A stretch of DNA of 64,000 nt from Mesodorylaimus sp. YZB2_4 (taxonomy: Eukaryota > Nematoda > Enoplea > Dorylaimida > Dorylaimidae). The position numbers were made by a program, and so were the translations under genes. The notes below the pieces were generated by a model that did not search any database, was not told where the DNA came from, and saw only the letters and a list, made by a program, of their open reading frames with translations. The DNA lies in the NCBI GenBank assembly GCA_030248295.1, contig JASANH010000744.1:124001-188000 (forward strand). The letters run 5' to 3'. Shown piece by piece: positions 23,184 through 35,010 of the stretch (within the stretch, counting starts at the first letter, position 1; the number at the start of each line of letters is the position of its first letter).

Positions 23184-24587
23184 ATGCGATACCGAATGAG
23201 CTTGGGTGTCTTTGCTCCTTCTTTAGCTCAAATGTGGGCGACTTTTAGTAAGCCAGCTGAGGTTGACAAAGAAAATCAATACTCGAATGGCCCCGCCTAT
23301 TTTAATCAGCAATGTGGAAAATGGGATGGAAATTGGGACGGGTAAGAACATGGCATGCTGTTTTGTCCTTGTCCCTCGTTTCTGTATCGAGTTTTTCTTT
23401 GACTGCGTGACTCTGACTGTCGGATATTTTAGTAAAGGTGGTTTTGTGATTTTAGCCGAAGAGCAAAAAGTTTAGTCGCCAGTCCGAAAGGTTCTAATTA
23501 CATCGATCCAGAAGCATATTCTGAGAAAGTCAGTAGTAAACGCGCCAAGGCCACTCGTCACATTATTTTGATTCGGCACGGTCAATACGAGGATACTGCC
23601 AAGACGGATGAGACACGCCATTTGACCATAAAAGGTAAACCGTGTGACTAGCTCTACTGAGGGCAGCCCTTTGCATCAAAGCGCAACATTTTTATGTAAA
23701 CTTCGCCTAGTCTTTAGGCATGCAATTTACCAATAACTCCCAGAAATCTGATCTGCAGTGTGACCGACTTATGCTGATCGGTTTTTTGATGTCCTCACGA
23801 TTAACGCGGTTCCAAAGTGCACACTAATTTATAGTGAACTGCAGAAATGCTCCATGATTTTTGTGTTGTTTACACAAATTGATCACCGCACATCAGCTCA
23901 TTGCGCAATCAGGTTGATGTATTCTTTGTACATTATTCTCATAGCTGTAATAATGAGTGAATCATGATTGTGAACTACGCAGTCCACAAACATAGCTTTT
24001 TCTTTTAGGTCGAGAACAAGCACGTGCAACGGGTCGTCGTCTCAAGGAATTGCGCCGTGCTGGTCTCATACCATTCTCGACGCTCATCAGTTCAACCTTG
24101 CGCCGAGCTCTTGAAACGTCCGATTTAATCTATGAAGAATTGAACGACGATAAAATGGCACCTGTGTCACGTCAAGCCGATATGCTCCTTTGCGAGGGCG
24201 CTCCGTGCCCTCCAGATCCGAAGGTTGATTCGTGGCATCCGGAAGGACGGGTAAATTTCTAATTGCTTCAAAATAATTTAATTAATTAGATCATTTTTTT
24301 TTTAGTATTTGGAAGATGGCGCTCGTATCGAAGCCGCATTTCGTCGTTATTTTTATCGCGCACCACCTGAGCAAGATAAAGATTCCTATGATGTCCTAGT
24401 TTGTCACGGCAATGTTATTCGTTATTTCGTTTGTCGGGCTCTGCAATTTCCGCCTCAAGGATGGTTGCGTATGTCAATCGCGCACGCCAGTTTAACTTGG
24501 ATTTTCATACGACCAGATGGACGGGTTGGAATGCGTTGTTTTGGTGATGCTGGTCATTTTCCACCCGATTTGATGACAACACGGTGA
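23184..24587 (+). CDS. PGAM5-type Ser/Thr phosphatase, tandem copy 1
   Basis: Histidine-phosphatase-fold enzyme of the PGAM5 group, mitochondrial Ser/Thr phosphatases in animals. Four exons (23184-23341, 23456-23634, 24009-24250, 24306-24587) give 286 residues. The KWDGNWDG(R) block matches the PGAM5 multimerisation motif. The phosphohistidine is in [10 protein letters not shown], followed by [20 protein letters not shown] and [17 protein letters not shown]; the second catalytic His is in [19 protein letters not shown] chose the Met at 23184 because copy 2 starts at the equivalent MRYR. The same frame is open to 23028 and would add a hydrophobic segment like the PGAM5 membrane anchor, so the longer start is a real alternative. 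The exon phases equal those of copy 2, which follows 360 bp downstream. Confidence 0.9.
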
Positions 24588-24949
24588 ACAATATTGGCAG
24601 AAAATGTGGGCTATTCCCTTTTTTTGATGTGGTGGGATTGGGCGAATGGAAATGCTACTTCACGAAATATTTTGATTATTCTTTTTTTGAGACAGTAAAG
24701 TTTTGTTTGTGTTTTTGAAGCTCATGGCTTCGCATCTGATGTTTTTCTTCGTTGCCTACTTTTTGGTCGCCTTTTTGATGGGGGTCGTTGGAGTTTTGAA
24801 ACAAATCGACGCATTAATTTTAAACTTGATATTTGAATATGTAAAAAAGTTTTGAATTCCCGCCAAATTTTTAGATTGAACTTGCGCAACGTTCTTGCTC
24901 AAATATCGGTGCTCAAGCGAATCGAATTTTGAAATACGGATGATCGGAG

Positions 24950-26409
24950 ATGCGTTATCGAATAAATCTCGGTATAGCGACTCCCGCACTTACTCAGTTT
25001 TGGTCGACTTTATTTGCGAAAAAGGAAAAGAACGATCCGAATGAAATTCTTTTCATACCAGGATTAGATTGCGAAAAATGGGATAGTGACTGGGATGGGT
25101 AAAAAGTTTTAACAATTTTTCGCTGCCTATTATGAAACATTTTAGCCGGAGCGCGAGGACATTAGCTGGCAATCGGGATTATAAAAAATTGTGGGATATT
25201 GAAGAAATCGGAAATAAAATTGAATCGAAACGTTCCCATGCTGTTCGTAATATTATTTTGATTCGGCATGGTCAATACGAAGATGTGATGATTCGAGAAG
25301 AAGATAAACAGTTGACGGAGATTGGTAACGAATATTGCGTTTTCTCAGTTTTTTTAAACCAGATTTTTTAAAAATTTTGTTTAGGTCGACGACAATCCGA
25401 AGCGACGGGTCGTCGATTAAAAGAATTGCGACGATGGGGAGCAATGCGTTTTAGTTGTTTGACCAGTTCGACCCTACTGCGTGCTGTACAAACGGCTGAT
25501 TTAATAGCTCAGGAAATAGTCGACGAGAAATTGCCAAATTTGAATCGAATAGAGGACGAATTTCTTTGCGAAGGAGCGCCTTGCCAGCCGGAGCCAAATG
25601 ATGGATCCTATTATCCGAAAAGTCGGGTGAGTGTTGCTCGGAGGGTTTCGTAAGAGGAAACTGTTGAAATGGCCCAGCGGAGTTTGCACTTACTAAACGT
25701 CCCCAAAATACGGAAATGGTCCCCGAAACGCAAAGTTGCTTATTATTGTTTCTGAATTTCGGCTCCATATTCCACGGCCAAACGTGGAGCTATAACTCCT
25801 GGACCAACTTGGGAAACTTTAAGAGAGCAACTGCTGTGCAGGTCAGGCTTTCAAAACGCTTTATCAGGATGCATCTCTTTAAATTGCAAGTTTGCCGCCT
25901 TTTTGTAGTTTGAATTTTTATTGGCAGCGCTTCTTGGTTTCCTACAAGCTACATTGGGCTCACGGCAGTAGCGTTTTAATTTTTCTCTGATAACGTACAC
26001 AGTGATATAACACGCGCGAGGAGCATAACTAGTCTGTGCTTTTGAAGAAAATGCAGTAGATCGACAGGCAGTCAAAACTGGAATGTTCGAAAGTGATATA
26101 TCCTCTTTTTTTCAGTTGCTCGAAGATGGTGCACGTTTGGAAGCTGCATTTCGTCGTTATTTTTATCGTGCATCACCGAAACAAGAGAAAGACACTTACC
26201 AAATCCTTGCCTGTCACGCTCACGTAATTCGCTATTTCGTCTGTCGCGCCTTGCAATTTCCGTCCGAAGCCTGGATTCGCCTTACGATTCCGCATGGAAG
26301 CATTACTTGGATTCGCATACTTCCTAATGGACGAGTCATTTTGCAGTGGTTAGCTAGTGTCGGTCATATGCCTCCTGAATTGGTGACTTTGGGACGAGAG
26401 CATCGATGA
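24950..26409 (+). CDS. PGAM5-type Ser/Thr phosphatase, tandem copy 2
   Basis: Paralogue of the preceding gene. Four exons (24950-25098, 25146-25324, 25385-25626, 26116-26409) give 287 residues. Exons 2 and 3 are the same length as in copy 1 (179 and 242 bp), and all phases agree. Conserved parts are [62 protein letters not shown] and [17 protein letters not shown], with both catalytic His intact. Amino-acid identity to copy 1 looks only moderate outside the motifs and the introns are unrelated, so the duplication is old. Intron 3 (489 bp) is larger than the others. The N-terminus lacks an obvious membrane anchor in this model. Confidence 0.9.
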
Positions 26410-26567
26410 TTGTACTTTTAGGCCTAGGCAGAGTGGTTGTGTTATATAGGAAATTTTATCTGTAGTCCTTGAAGATGCAAAATTAATAAATAAGGAGAAG
26501 GCTGGCTGAAAAATACCAACAGTGCAGCAGTGAGTGAATGTCATTTATCACTTGGCCTGGTTAGACG

Positions 26568-27128
26568 ATGTCATCGGGTCGCTACATACGCAGTTTTGTA
26601 ACGGCCTCGGTGGTGCAGCTTGCTTGGAAGCGAGTGGCTGGGCTCGTCCTGGGTTCAGTTCGCAGTAATGCCGTCTTCAATGCTCCGTTCGCCGCCGCGC
26701 GTTCAACGCACACGTTGAAGAATAGCGGCAACGCCCGCGTCACCTTCAAGGTAAATGACTTTGCTCTTCGATCTCTGGGTTAGTTGTAGGAATTAGAACT
26801 GATTTTCTACGCGATATTAGCTTGTTTCCTTTTCAGGTCAAGCGCACGCACCCCGATCTGATATTGGCGAGTCCGGTCTTCGGGGTGGTCGCATCCAGCT
26901 CGCTGAAGCGACTCCCGAAATGGCTCGGGCGATGACCAACCGAAGCTGCGCCAAGGCTGGGCCAACATCAAAAATCCGAAGATGCACAAACTCACCGTCA
27001 GTTTCGGAGGCGAAGCCCCGCCGGCCGCCGATGCTGCACCGCCGGCCGAGCCCCTGCCCGCTGCCGCCCAACCAGCCGATGCTCCGCCGGCCGATGCTCC
27101 TCCAGCCGATGCCCCGCCCGCTGAGTGA
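26568..27128 (+). pseudogene. MSP-domain gene with frameshift
   Basis: The middle resembles the nematode major sperm protein fold: VFNAPF, then STHTLKNSGNARVTFK, joined over intron 26751-26836 to VKRTHPDLILASPVFGVV, the usual MSP order. In this frame a TGA stops the protein at 26933. The next MSP-like strand (KMHKLTVSFGGE) and a Pro/Ala tail with three APPAD units lie in another frame, ending at 27128. One extra base in the GGG at 26927-26929 would explain this, so the gene is either broken or misread. Codons are GC-rich, as in an expressed gene. The predicted N-terminus (26603-26662) is homologous to a tRNA-derived SINE head at 27385, so the true 5' end may be lost or different. Intact MSP-domain proteins work in sperm motility and signalling. 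Confidence 0.6.
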
Positions 27129-27384
27129 TCGATGATGCTGTGATTTGGTCTGTGTTCTGCTGAAAGTGCTGCCTTCTGTCGTGCTGAGAGCCATGCCGTG
27201 AGTGAGACGAAAAAGTGAGAAAAATAAACTCACGAGTCAGTGGTGGGCATAGAGTTAGGAACAAGATGGGGGAAACAACAAAAGCGCAACTAAAGCTACT
27301 CGTCTGATGGGCGCAGGAACGTTTGTGTCCATTTATAAAGATGTGATCAGCAACAATCGCTGCCTATGGCTGACATTTTCGAGC

Positions 27385-27570
27385 GGCCTCCGTGGTGCAA
27401 CGGTTCGGCATTCGTCTCTCCGTATTGATTTAGAGCGAGTGGCTGAACTCACCCTGGGTTCAATCCCCATTGACGGAGGTCAGCTTGTGAACCATAAACC
27501 CTCGCTGATTTTGCATGCCAGGCCGTGGGTGACTCATTCCGTCGAGGTGCTGTCGGATGTGATGAGTTAA
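27385..27570 (+). mobile_element. tRNA-derived SINE
   Basis: The head carries RNA polymerase III promoter boxes: box A TGGTGCAACGG and box B GGGTTCAATCCC. Outer bases CCTCCGT and ACGGAGG can pair like an acceptor stem. The anticodon arm and the spacing after box B do not form a normal tRNA. The body (about 27474-27550) recurs at about 27908-27980, and the head recurs at 26603-26662. This is the usual structure of a SINE. Confidence 0.65.
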
Positions 27571-27695
27571 ACACTGAATGGAAGTATGGGTGCGGTGAGA
27601 GGTGCTACGCGTGTCTGTCTTTCCATTACTCCAAATTTGGTCGAATATTTGGATGCAAAGTGCCATAGCAATCATCTACTCATGAGACCCCTGAC

Positions 27696-28205
27696 CAAAG
27701 CCCGTTTCGCCTATAGCCGGCCAGCTGCCAAACCTTATAAGCTCGGCTGTGCGGGGACCATCATATACAGCAACGTCCCTCTGTGCGTTTCCCTCCACAT
27801 GAGCACCACCGTTCTGGACTGGACACCAACTTCCTCGGACGATGGCGGGCCTGTGAACCCTGTTGGTGCTAGACAGCCAGACTGTCAACGCGGTCGATCC
27901 CCGGTGATGGAGGTCGGTTTGGAAACCATAAACCCTCGCTGACCTTGCACGCCAGGCCGTGGGTGATTCACCCGGTACCCTAGAGGTGCTCCGAGTGGAG
28001 AGCCGTAAGCCAAACGAGTAGACAGTCTCGGCTGGCTAACACCGACAGGGTTCACAGCCCACTCGCCATCGTCCGAGAAAGTCGGTGTCCAGTCCAGGAT
28101 GCCCTCGCGTGGAGACGCAGAGGAACGCTGCTGTGTGTGCTCGTCCCCGCACCGCCTTCCCTACAAGGTTTGACTGCTGGCCGCCGTATGCAAAGAGGGT
28201 TTCGG
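27696..28205. repeat. long inverted repeat (about 175-bp arms)
   Basis: The arms 27696-27878 and 28030-28205 are inverted copies. Examples are CTGGACTGGACACC, TCGGACGATGGCG and TGTGAACCCTGT on the left, found complemented in reverse order on the right. The loop of about 150 bp holds a partial SINE body. A transcript would fold into a long hairpin. Confidence 0.7.
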
Positions 28206-28499
28206 CCCACAAAAATTTAAAAAGTAAAGGAAAAACCAAAGCGCACCACAATGACTAACAAGATTATGTCTCCTAGGTCCTGCTATCTAAAGTCTGAGGC
28301 CAGGTGGAAATGGAAGGAATAGACTTCTCTGTTTTTGTTACGCGGAGCACACAGTATAGCAGAAGTACAGTCGTATGGGTGTCCATTATATCATTCTTAT
28401 GACCCTCCCCTGACTACTCATGCAGTTAGATACAGGAAACAGAAACAGGCTACGGTATTCTGATGCCAAAACAAATATCAAAAGATCACATTCGTTGTT

Positions 28500-30236
28500 G
28501 CCACATCACATCGTCGATATATTCAATAGTAATTATTACGGCGATTTTGAACCACCGGAGGTGGACGACGACGATTTCATGGACTTTTCAGTCGATGACG
28601 CATTCATATTGCGGGAAATCCGACGATTGAAAAGAAATAGCGCGCCAGGTGAAGATGAATTAACTGTGCCGATTATAAAAAATATCGCGCCTGTTATTAC
28701 GCCAGCCGATTGATTAATCGATCACCGTCGGAAGAGTCTTTTCCAGCGATTTGGAAAGGGGCCAAGGTCACGCCGATTCCCAAGCCAGGTAATTAAAGCA
28801 GTCTCAAATCGTATCGCCCGATTTCCCTGTTATCGATACTATCAAAACTATTGGAACGCCACGTTGATCAGCTGATCCGCCCTTTTTTATCATTATCGCC
28901 GAATCAGCATGGATTTTGCAAACGGTGGGGAACGAACAGTGCTCTGATCAATGCCACGCAATTTATCCATGATTCCATCAATTCGAAAAATTAGTTACAA
29001 ATTTGTTGTTGGTATTTTCTTGGATTTGAAAAAGGCGTTCGACCAGGTTCGACCGCACTCATTATTATTAGAGCGACTTCATGGAAATCGCCGTATTCCG
29101 ACGAAATTCATTCGCTGGCTTTCGTCCTATCTCCATAGGAGATCTCAAAGAGTGGTGATCGGAGACTGTTCTTCGGACACTAATCCTGTACAGTATGTTC
29201 GGGCGTGCCTCAGGGCAGTGTCTTGGGACCCACACTTTTCGGAGCCTATATCGACTCGCTATTGCAACAGTTTTCTGGTCGATTCCCAGCATCTCTGTTA
29301 CAAGCACTCGCTGATGATACCGCCCTGTTTTTCCCAGTTGGACGTCTGGAAGACGCAAAGGAAGCAATCCAACCAATGATCGATTTTATCGCATCCTGGG
29401 TGGAAAGTGCCGGCTTGGAGTTTAATGTAGATAAAACTCAAGGAATTATTTTTCGTTATGGACATGGGAAAATTGCATCCGAACCGACTTTATATTTGCG
29501 GTGTCATAGGATCACTTTTTTTAACGAGGTAAAATATCTTGGTGTAATTTTTAGTCCAGACTTGTAGTTCACTGAGCATGTGGCTGAGATCGTTAAAAGA
29601 AGTCCAATGTCATGATAGGTGCGCTTAGACGTAAACTTGGAAGGCACACGCATCCTTCAGTTTTGGGAGCAGTTTATAATGCCTGTGTCGGTTCTGTTTT
29701 GGAATACGGCTCTGTATGCTTGGATCCGGTTTTAAAAGCTGATATTTCTGAACTGGAACGTTCGCAGTTTTATGCGCTTAGACTGTATCTAAATGATTTT
29801 ACTTGCACGTATGAGGATGCTTTAAACAGAGCAAGCTGGTCCTCACTTAGCGATAGGAGAAAGCGTCTGAAGCTATTTCAATTTTATAAGTATTATCATG
29901 GACTGCATGATTTTCCGACGAGTCGATTTGTTCATAGGTCTGTAAATCGTGCCAGTGCAAGGACTTGTGAGGCTCATCATATTATTGTGCCAAGGCCTTT
30001 TTTTGCATCCTATCGACAGAGTTTTGTGTTTTCTGGAATTACGCTTTGGAATACTTTGCCTAATGATATCGCTTTCTTAAATTTTGCACAGTATCGTTCC
30101 AGGATTTTGTTGACTAAATTTGCGTAATTCCTTTTTAGTCACATTTTAGTATCATGTGTGTTGTGTTTTATGTTTCTCGTGCTCCTAGTACGCATGTGCG
30201 TTTGCACAAGAATAAAATATGATGATGATGATATTT
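28500..30236 (+). mobile_element. decayed LINE (Jockey/CR1-like reverse transcriptase)
   Basis: Frames carry reverse-transcriptase blocks in order: IRRLKRNSAPGEDELT, VTPIPKPG, SYRPISLLSILSKLLE, FLDLKKAFDQV, VPQGSVLGPTLFGAYIDSLL, ALADDTALF (in place of YADD), then the thumb and C-terminal part to about 30127. Several frameshifts and stops (for example near 28710, 28990, 29190 and 29565) make it inactive. The endonuclease region is missing, so it is 5'-truncated. It ends in AATAAAATA plus a short (TGA)n run near 30225, a typical simple-repeat LINE tail. It sits in the 3' flank of galactosyltransferase copy 1, and the matching flank of copy 2 lacks it. The 5' limit is approximate. Confidence 0.88.
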
Positions 30237-30321
30237 GTCCACAAACAAATATTTGAATCTCGAATCAAACACAGCGTTAACATGAAATAGAAACACACCA
30301 TTTGTGATCCCAAAAGTCTCC

Positions 30322-31992
30322 TCAAAGCAGATTTCCAAACTTCAAATGATAAATCAGAAATTCATACACATACATCAGCTTTGGGTGAGCATAGTGAATT
30401 GAAATCAATCTCCGATCGCAGCAATTTTGGATTCCCTGAAAAATGTATCGTCAGCGAGGGCAAAGCATAAGAGGCGAGCCGCGGTGACACAATTGGCCAA
30501 GGCGTTAGCCCCGCATTGCGGACCAGCAACCCTGACCGCGAGGCTGACTGCGGCAGTTTAGTAAGCCCATTCTCAGATGAGGACCAGTCTTGAACGGCGA
30601 ATCAGTAAGCCCGTCGCTTGGCTCTGTACAACTGGCTCTAGGGGGACTCGCCCGATACTATCAAGTGGCGGAAGCCGAACGAGCAGAGAATCAGGAAGGT
30701 CATCCTCAAACACAAGACAGGAACCGCTCCCATTTGGACAAAGTGTGACCCTGGGACGCAGTTGCCAGCACTACTCCCTCGGCGGAGGTGGTCCTAGTGG
30801 GCGTCAGAGGGAGCCTGCCATTAGTGTTGGTCGCCTTACGGCATCGCTTATCATCGCTACTGTTCGGCTATAAAAACAGGTTAGAAGTCCTGTGGATAAA
30901 GGGGCGGCGTGAGGCCCGACTCACTTGGCCGTGTTTACTCCTGTACATGGTCATCCACGCGTTTCCTCCATTGCGCTCGGGATACACAAAATGCTCCAGC
31001 ATGGTAGGCAAGAACCGATAAGTATCGTTGGGGCCTTGAGCATCGATCAATTTCACACCAGCACTCTCCAGGCATACGGAAAAGCGTACATCCTCTCCCA
31101 TCGATCCGCCATCCAAACCGCACCCGCGAATAGACTTTGACGATTTATTTGACACTTGATCAGAATGACTAGTCAAATTCTGGGTTTCATTGAAGACGGT
31201 TTCAGCGAATGCCTTGATTGCACCACGACTTAAAACATAGCCCGCCCCTCCGCTCGGAAAGTGTTGTTTGGACGTGTGGTGCACCAGTTCGCACCCAAAC
31301 CAAACAAGTGCATTTGGATCGTGGTTGGACAGAAATGAACGGAGGTTCTCCATGATGAAGTACCTGTAAATAGGATTTACTATTGCACATGTTCGAAGCA
31401 GAAATGCAGCAAATGAGGATGGGCTTAGCCCCAGTCCCGCGTGCCGAACCCATGCCAGCTGGCGCCTCAATACTTACGTATCATCGTCAGATTTGAGGAA
31501 CCAATCGAATTCGTCTCCGTAGTACTCTTCCAAGTGCAGGAAAGCCGCCCTGGTTTTCTCCCACAGGAAATTTCGCCCCTGAGTAACATTAAGGATCACA
31601 AGAGAGGAGTTGGCAAAACTAGGATCTTGATCAGATGTAAAGAAAATGACCGAGTCACATCGTTTTGACCACGTGTTCCGAACGGCGGTCGCTTTTTCTT
31701 TGTGGTTAGCTTTAATTGTCATAACAGCGCATAGAATTCGCAGTTTAGGACCACTTCCTGCCGCAGTACGCGTCTCTCCCCAATGCCAGGCGTACTTTCG
31801 GTAAGAATTTCTCAAATTTGAGCCTACTGCCGAATAATAAAATATCAAAACCGCTCCATAAATGAGGAGGATACAGGCAAGTACACGGCGACAAACTGAC
31901 AGGCGAATGCACTTCATTTGGTCTGATTGCAGGGAAGTCGATCGGTGTCTAACTACAGGATTATCGATTTCTGCTGCACAGTTTGATAACAT
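30322..31992 (-). CDS. core-1 beta-1,3-galactosyltransferase, tandem copy 1
   Basis: GT31-family Golgi enzyme, C1GALT1 type, adding galactose to O-linked GalNAc (T-antigen synthesis). Three exons (31992-31478, 31363-30925, 30435-30322) give 355 residues. There is a short cytosolic N-terminus, then a signal-anchor helix (VLACILLIYGAVLIFYYSAV), then RILCAVMT, WSKRCDS and the metal-binding KSDDDTYFIMENLR block rebuilt over intron 1. Next come GGAGYVLSRGAI and GEDVRFSVCLESAGV. The third exon encodes NCCDRRLISIHYAHPKLMY, matching the C1GALT1 C-terminal CC...HY motif, so the catalytic domain is complete. Intron 2 (489 bp) holds a dispersed repeat. Sequence is nearly identical to copy 2 over exons 1-2 and intron 1, indicating a recent duplication. 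The start Met at 31992 could instead be one further in. Confidence 0.92.
30548..30700. repeat. dispersed repeat in galactosyltransferase intron 2
   Basis: Related to 15330-15480 in the same orientation. Preceding sequence (30481-30545) is GC-rich with tRNA-like spacing, so the family could be a second SINE. It lies in copy 1 intron 2, and I did not find it in copy 2. Confidence 0.55.
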
Positions 31993-34790
31993 TCACTAGC
32001 AACCAACGTCCATTGCTGATTTTGCTTAGGCAGAGGCATAATACAATAACTGTCTCTGATCGGCCCACGTTTTCGCATGCGTCAGCTTCTTGTGCGAGGT
32101 CGGGGATTTAAAAAACCAAAGCAAGCTGGTTGCCCGTGGGTACTGAAAAATACATGTAATTAGCTGTTCAAATTTTTTCGGTATCCTTAAAATTGACTGA
32201 TAATAAAAGTATTTCTTATTACGACTTACCTCGAGTCTACCAGAGTTGCAGAAACCTCGCACGGTCAGAATTTTAAAAATGACCCATAATCAGCTGCTGT
32301 TATTATCAGTAATATGCTTTTTACGATACCATGCTGAAACCTAATTCCTTGTAAGTTTTGCTAACCTTCACCACGACTATGCTCATGGCAGTAGAGGGCC
32401 GTCTTCTCTGGTGACTGCTTTAGGTCGATAATCACCTTGGTGTTTTGTAACCAAGCGCCGTACCCCACTCAGTTTAGCCTTGGCTCTGGCGAGCTTGGCA
32501 AGAGCTAGTCTGACTAGAAAATATGTTCACAAATATTTTGAAGCTGACATGCCTTCACAAGTGCATTTTCAGTGGTCCACTGCAAGGCGTGTAGCGCCTT
32601 CGCATAGGCCTAGAGTGACGTGTTTACCAGGTACTTCGACGACAACAACGAGGCGATATCATTCGGGTCATATTCAATCGAACATTCTTGAAGATTCAGA
32701 AAGATCTAAGACCGATGATATTCCTGCGACATGCAAAGCGATCTAGTCATGGTATATTCGGGTGTGCCTCTCTTTTCCGTGATCAGAGTAGTGTGTGAAT
32801 AAACTAGGTGTGGTTAGTAGTGCCTTCAAGCGGTTTGGTGAAATGGTTACATTGCTGTCAGAAAAGGCGAGGAGGTCAGAACAAGGCTGCCATGAGAACC
32901 TTAGCTGATGTCTACGAGACTGTTGGCAATAGCTCGTACTGCAAAACCATCAGCAACCTGAAGAAACATGTGAATATTTAGCTTGTGGATGAGCAAGAAA
33001 TGTTCACATTATCACCATGCCGATTCTTTTGATGATATGGTCAGACTAGAGTTATTGTCTGAATATGCTCAGATTGAGCCTTTATGGTGCGTGGTGTAAG
33101 AAGATTGGACCACATGGCCAGTTATATCTTTTAAAACTGACTGTAAACAAGAAAGTAAATAGCCCAAGAAAATCATACAGGGTCGTCCTGTTTAGTAGGG
33201 TTCCCTTGACGGCTGCCACTTCGAACATCATGCTTGTGCTTCGGCTCGGTGCAAGTTCCTGCAGCTAGACGCTCTTGATCTTGACATACTGTACTTTCAT
33301 CGTCAAGCGCATAGCACCACGGTGATTGAAGGCCAGGATTCAACTTTTTTATACTTACTAAACGAGCTAAAACGGAGGAGAAGGGACGGGACCATGATTT
33401 CTTGCCGCAGTTTCACCTCTATCATTTGGCGGACAATGAGGACGGTAACTAGGATTTATAATTCCCATAGTTACAGCTGGCGCCGCAACATTGGCGAATG
33501 GTTGGGCTGTCTAGCACATGCACCTTCGATAGTACCAATACGCTGAAGCCTCTCAAGCCCACCACTGAACCGATTGCAATACTTTATTGCTTGGCGCAAA
33601 TGTACTGCAGCTGTCTCAATATCTGCAGCAAGAAGCTTATGTACGCCCATCGTGCTGAAAGACGACGAATTAGTGACGTCAGAACAAGCGCAAGTGCCGC
33701 AAGTGCGTGCACTGGGCCTTGGGTGAACATACAGTAGACATAAGCAGTCATCCATAATCTTGATGAGTCATCTCATCACTCAACGTTGGACAGTCACTTA
33801 CGAATGAGCCAGGTTCACAATACTTGTAGAGCTTGCAAAGCCGTTTCCATTTTAGCCTTATCCTGCGTGAAGGCCCCTCTACGGCGCACTTAATTTTTTC
33901 AGTATAGCAGCTAGCTGAAATGACCGGTAAGGCAAACACAATCAATTGGCGGGAAGCCATTTCAAGTTTGAAGTTGTCACTAACTTTTTACTAGATTATT
34001 ATGAGCAGCTTGAGTTCAACATTCCAACAACCATTTTTGACGTTTGGCCAGCATGTCGATGCTACACATTCTGAGCTATGGAAATACTGGATCAGGCTAC
34101 TAAACATTTTTAGATTAGCGGACACATTTTTAAAGAGGGCACATACTGTTCAGCAAACGCTAGATAGTCAATGAGGCAGTCATACGCTCATCGGAATTTA
34201 TGAAACGATTCATAAAATGTAGATTAATTTTAACTTTGGCGGCAGTAATATCAAATCATCGTTGCCATCGTTGTCCTTTCTTTCTATGATTTGTCTGATG
34301 TATGGTGGCTTGTAGTTGTTGATCCTTCGTCTGCCTCCGATTTGTTCCTCAGGTGCTTCCATTCCGTCAGAGTCACTAAAGCCATTTCTGGCGACGTGTG
34401 GCATGGGTATTTGCAAAATAAAAGTACAAAACGTCTTTTGTCCCTTTTTTTCTGATGATGTTTCTTCTTGGCCTAAATTTCATCTCGATTGGCCAGTGTA
34501 ATTGATAACCGCTTATGTTTTGACTTTGGCTTTCTCGGATAAGTTTAATATTAAAGTTGGGGGAATGTGCACAGGATAACATCCACTCCGAATTCGATGA
34601 ACATGCAGCTAGGACATACTGGAAACAGAAACAGGATATTCTGATCCTAAGAGAGAATACTATTTTAATAATCACATTTTTTACATCACATCGCATATAT
34701 GAGCGCAAAAATATCTAGCAGCTCAACAAAACACAAATCGAACACGAAACAGCAACCCAGTATTAGTGACACCCCTCCAAAGAATTCTGC
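31993..34790. other. spacer between galactosyltransferase copies
   Basis: No secure gene. The minus-strand frame at 33960-33802 encodes a signal-peptide-like start (MASRQLIVFALP) followed by Cys- and Lys-rich sequence up to a GTAAGT donor. A second open stretch at about 33690-33471 follows an acceptor, but the phases do not match, so a small secreted protein stays unproven. The right end (about 34590-34790) resembles the 3' flank of copy 1 and is part of the duplicated unit. Confidence 0.4.
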
Positions 34791-34985
34791 TCAAAGCACA
34801 TTCCCAAGTTTCAAATGATAAATCACAAATTCATAGGCATACATCAGCTTTGGGCCAGCATAGTGAATCGAAATCAATCTCTGGTCGCAGCAACTTTCGA
34901 TTCCCTGAAAGAATGGATTGTAAGACGTTTCCCACACCTTGTCTGGTGGGACGGCTCCCCCGTTTCACTGAGACATGTGGCGGTT

Positions 34986-35010
34986 CCCCCCCCCCCCCCC
35001 CCCCCCCCCC
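34986..35010. repeat. 25-base poly-C tract
   Basis: An uninterrupted run of 25 C on the plus strand, thus G in the transcript of galactosyltransferase copy 2. It pairs in sequence with the 25-base G run at 36071-36095 in the same intron. Confidence 0.9.

Noticed and set aside
27385-27480. Functional tRNA gene
   Set aside because: Box A, box B and an acceptor-like pairing are present, but no normal anticodon arm forms, four extra bases follow the T-arm, and body copies recur nearby. A SINE fits better.
28500-30127. Active LINE reverse transcriptase
   Set aside because: Several stops and frameshifts and no endonuclease region.
33471-33960. Small secreted Cys-rich gene
   Set aside because: A plausible signal peptide and donor exist, but the following open stretch does not join in phase.
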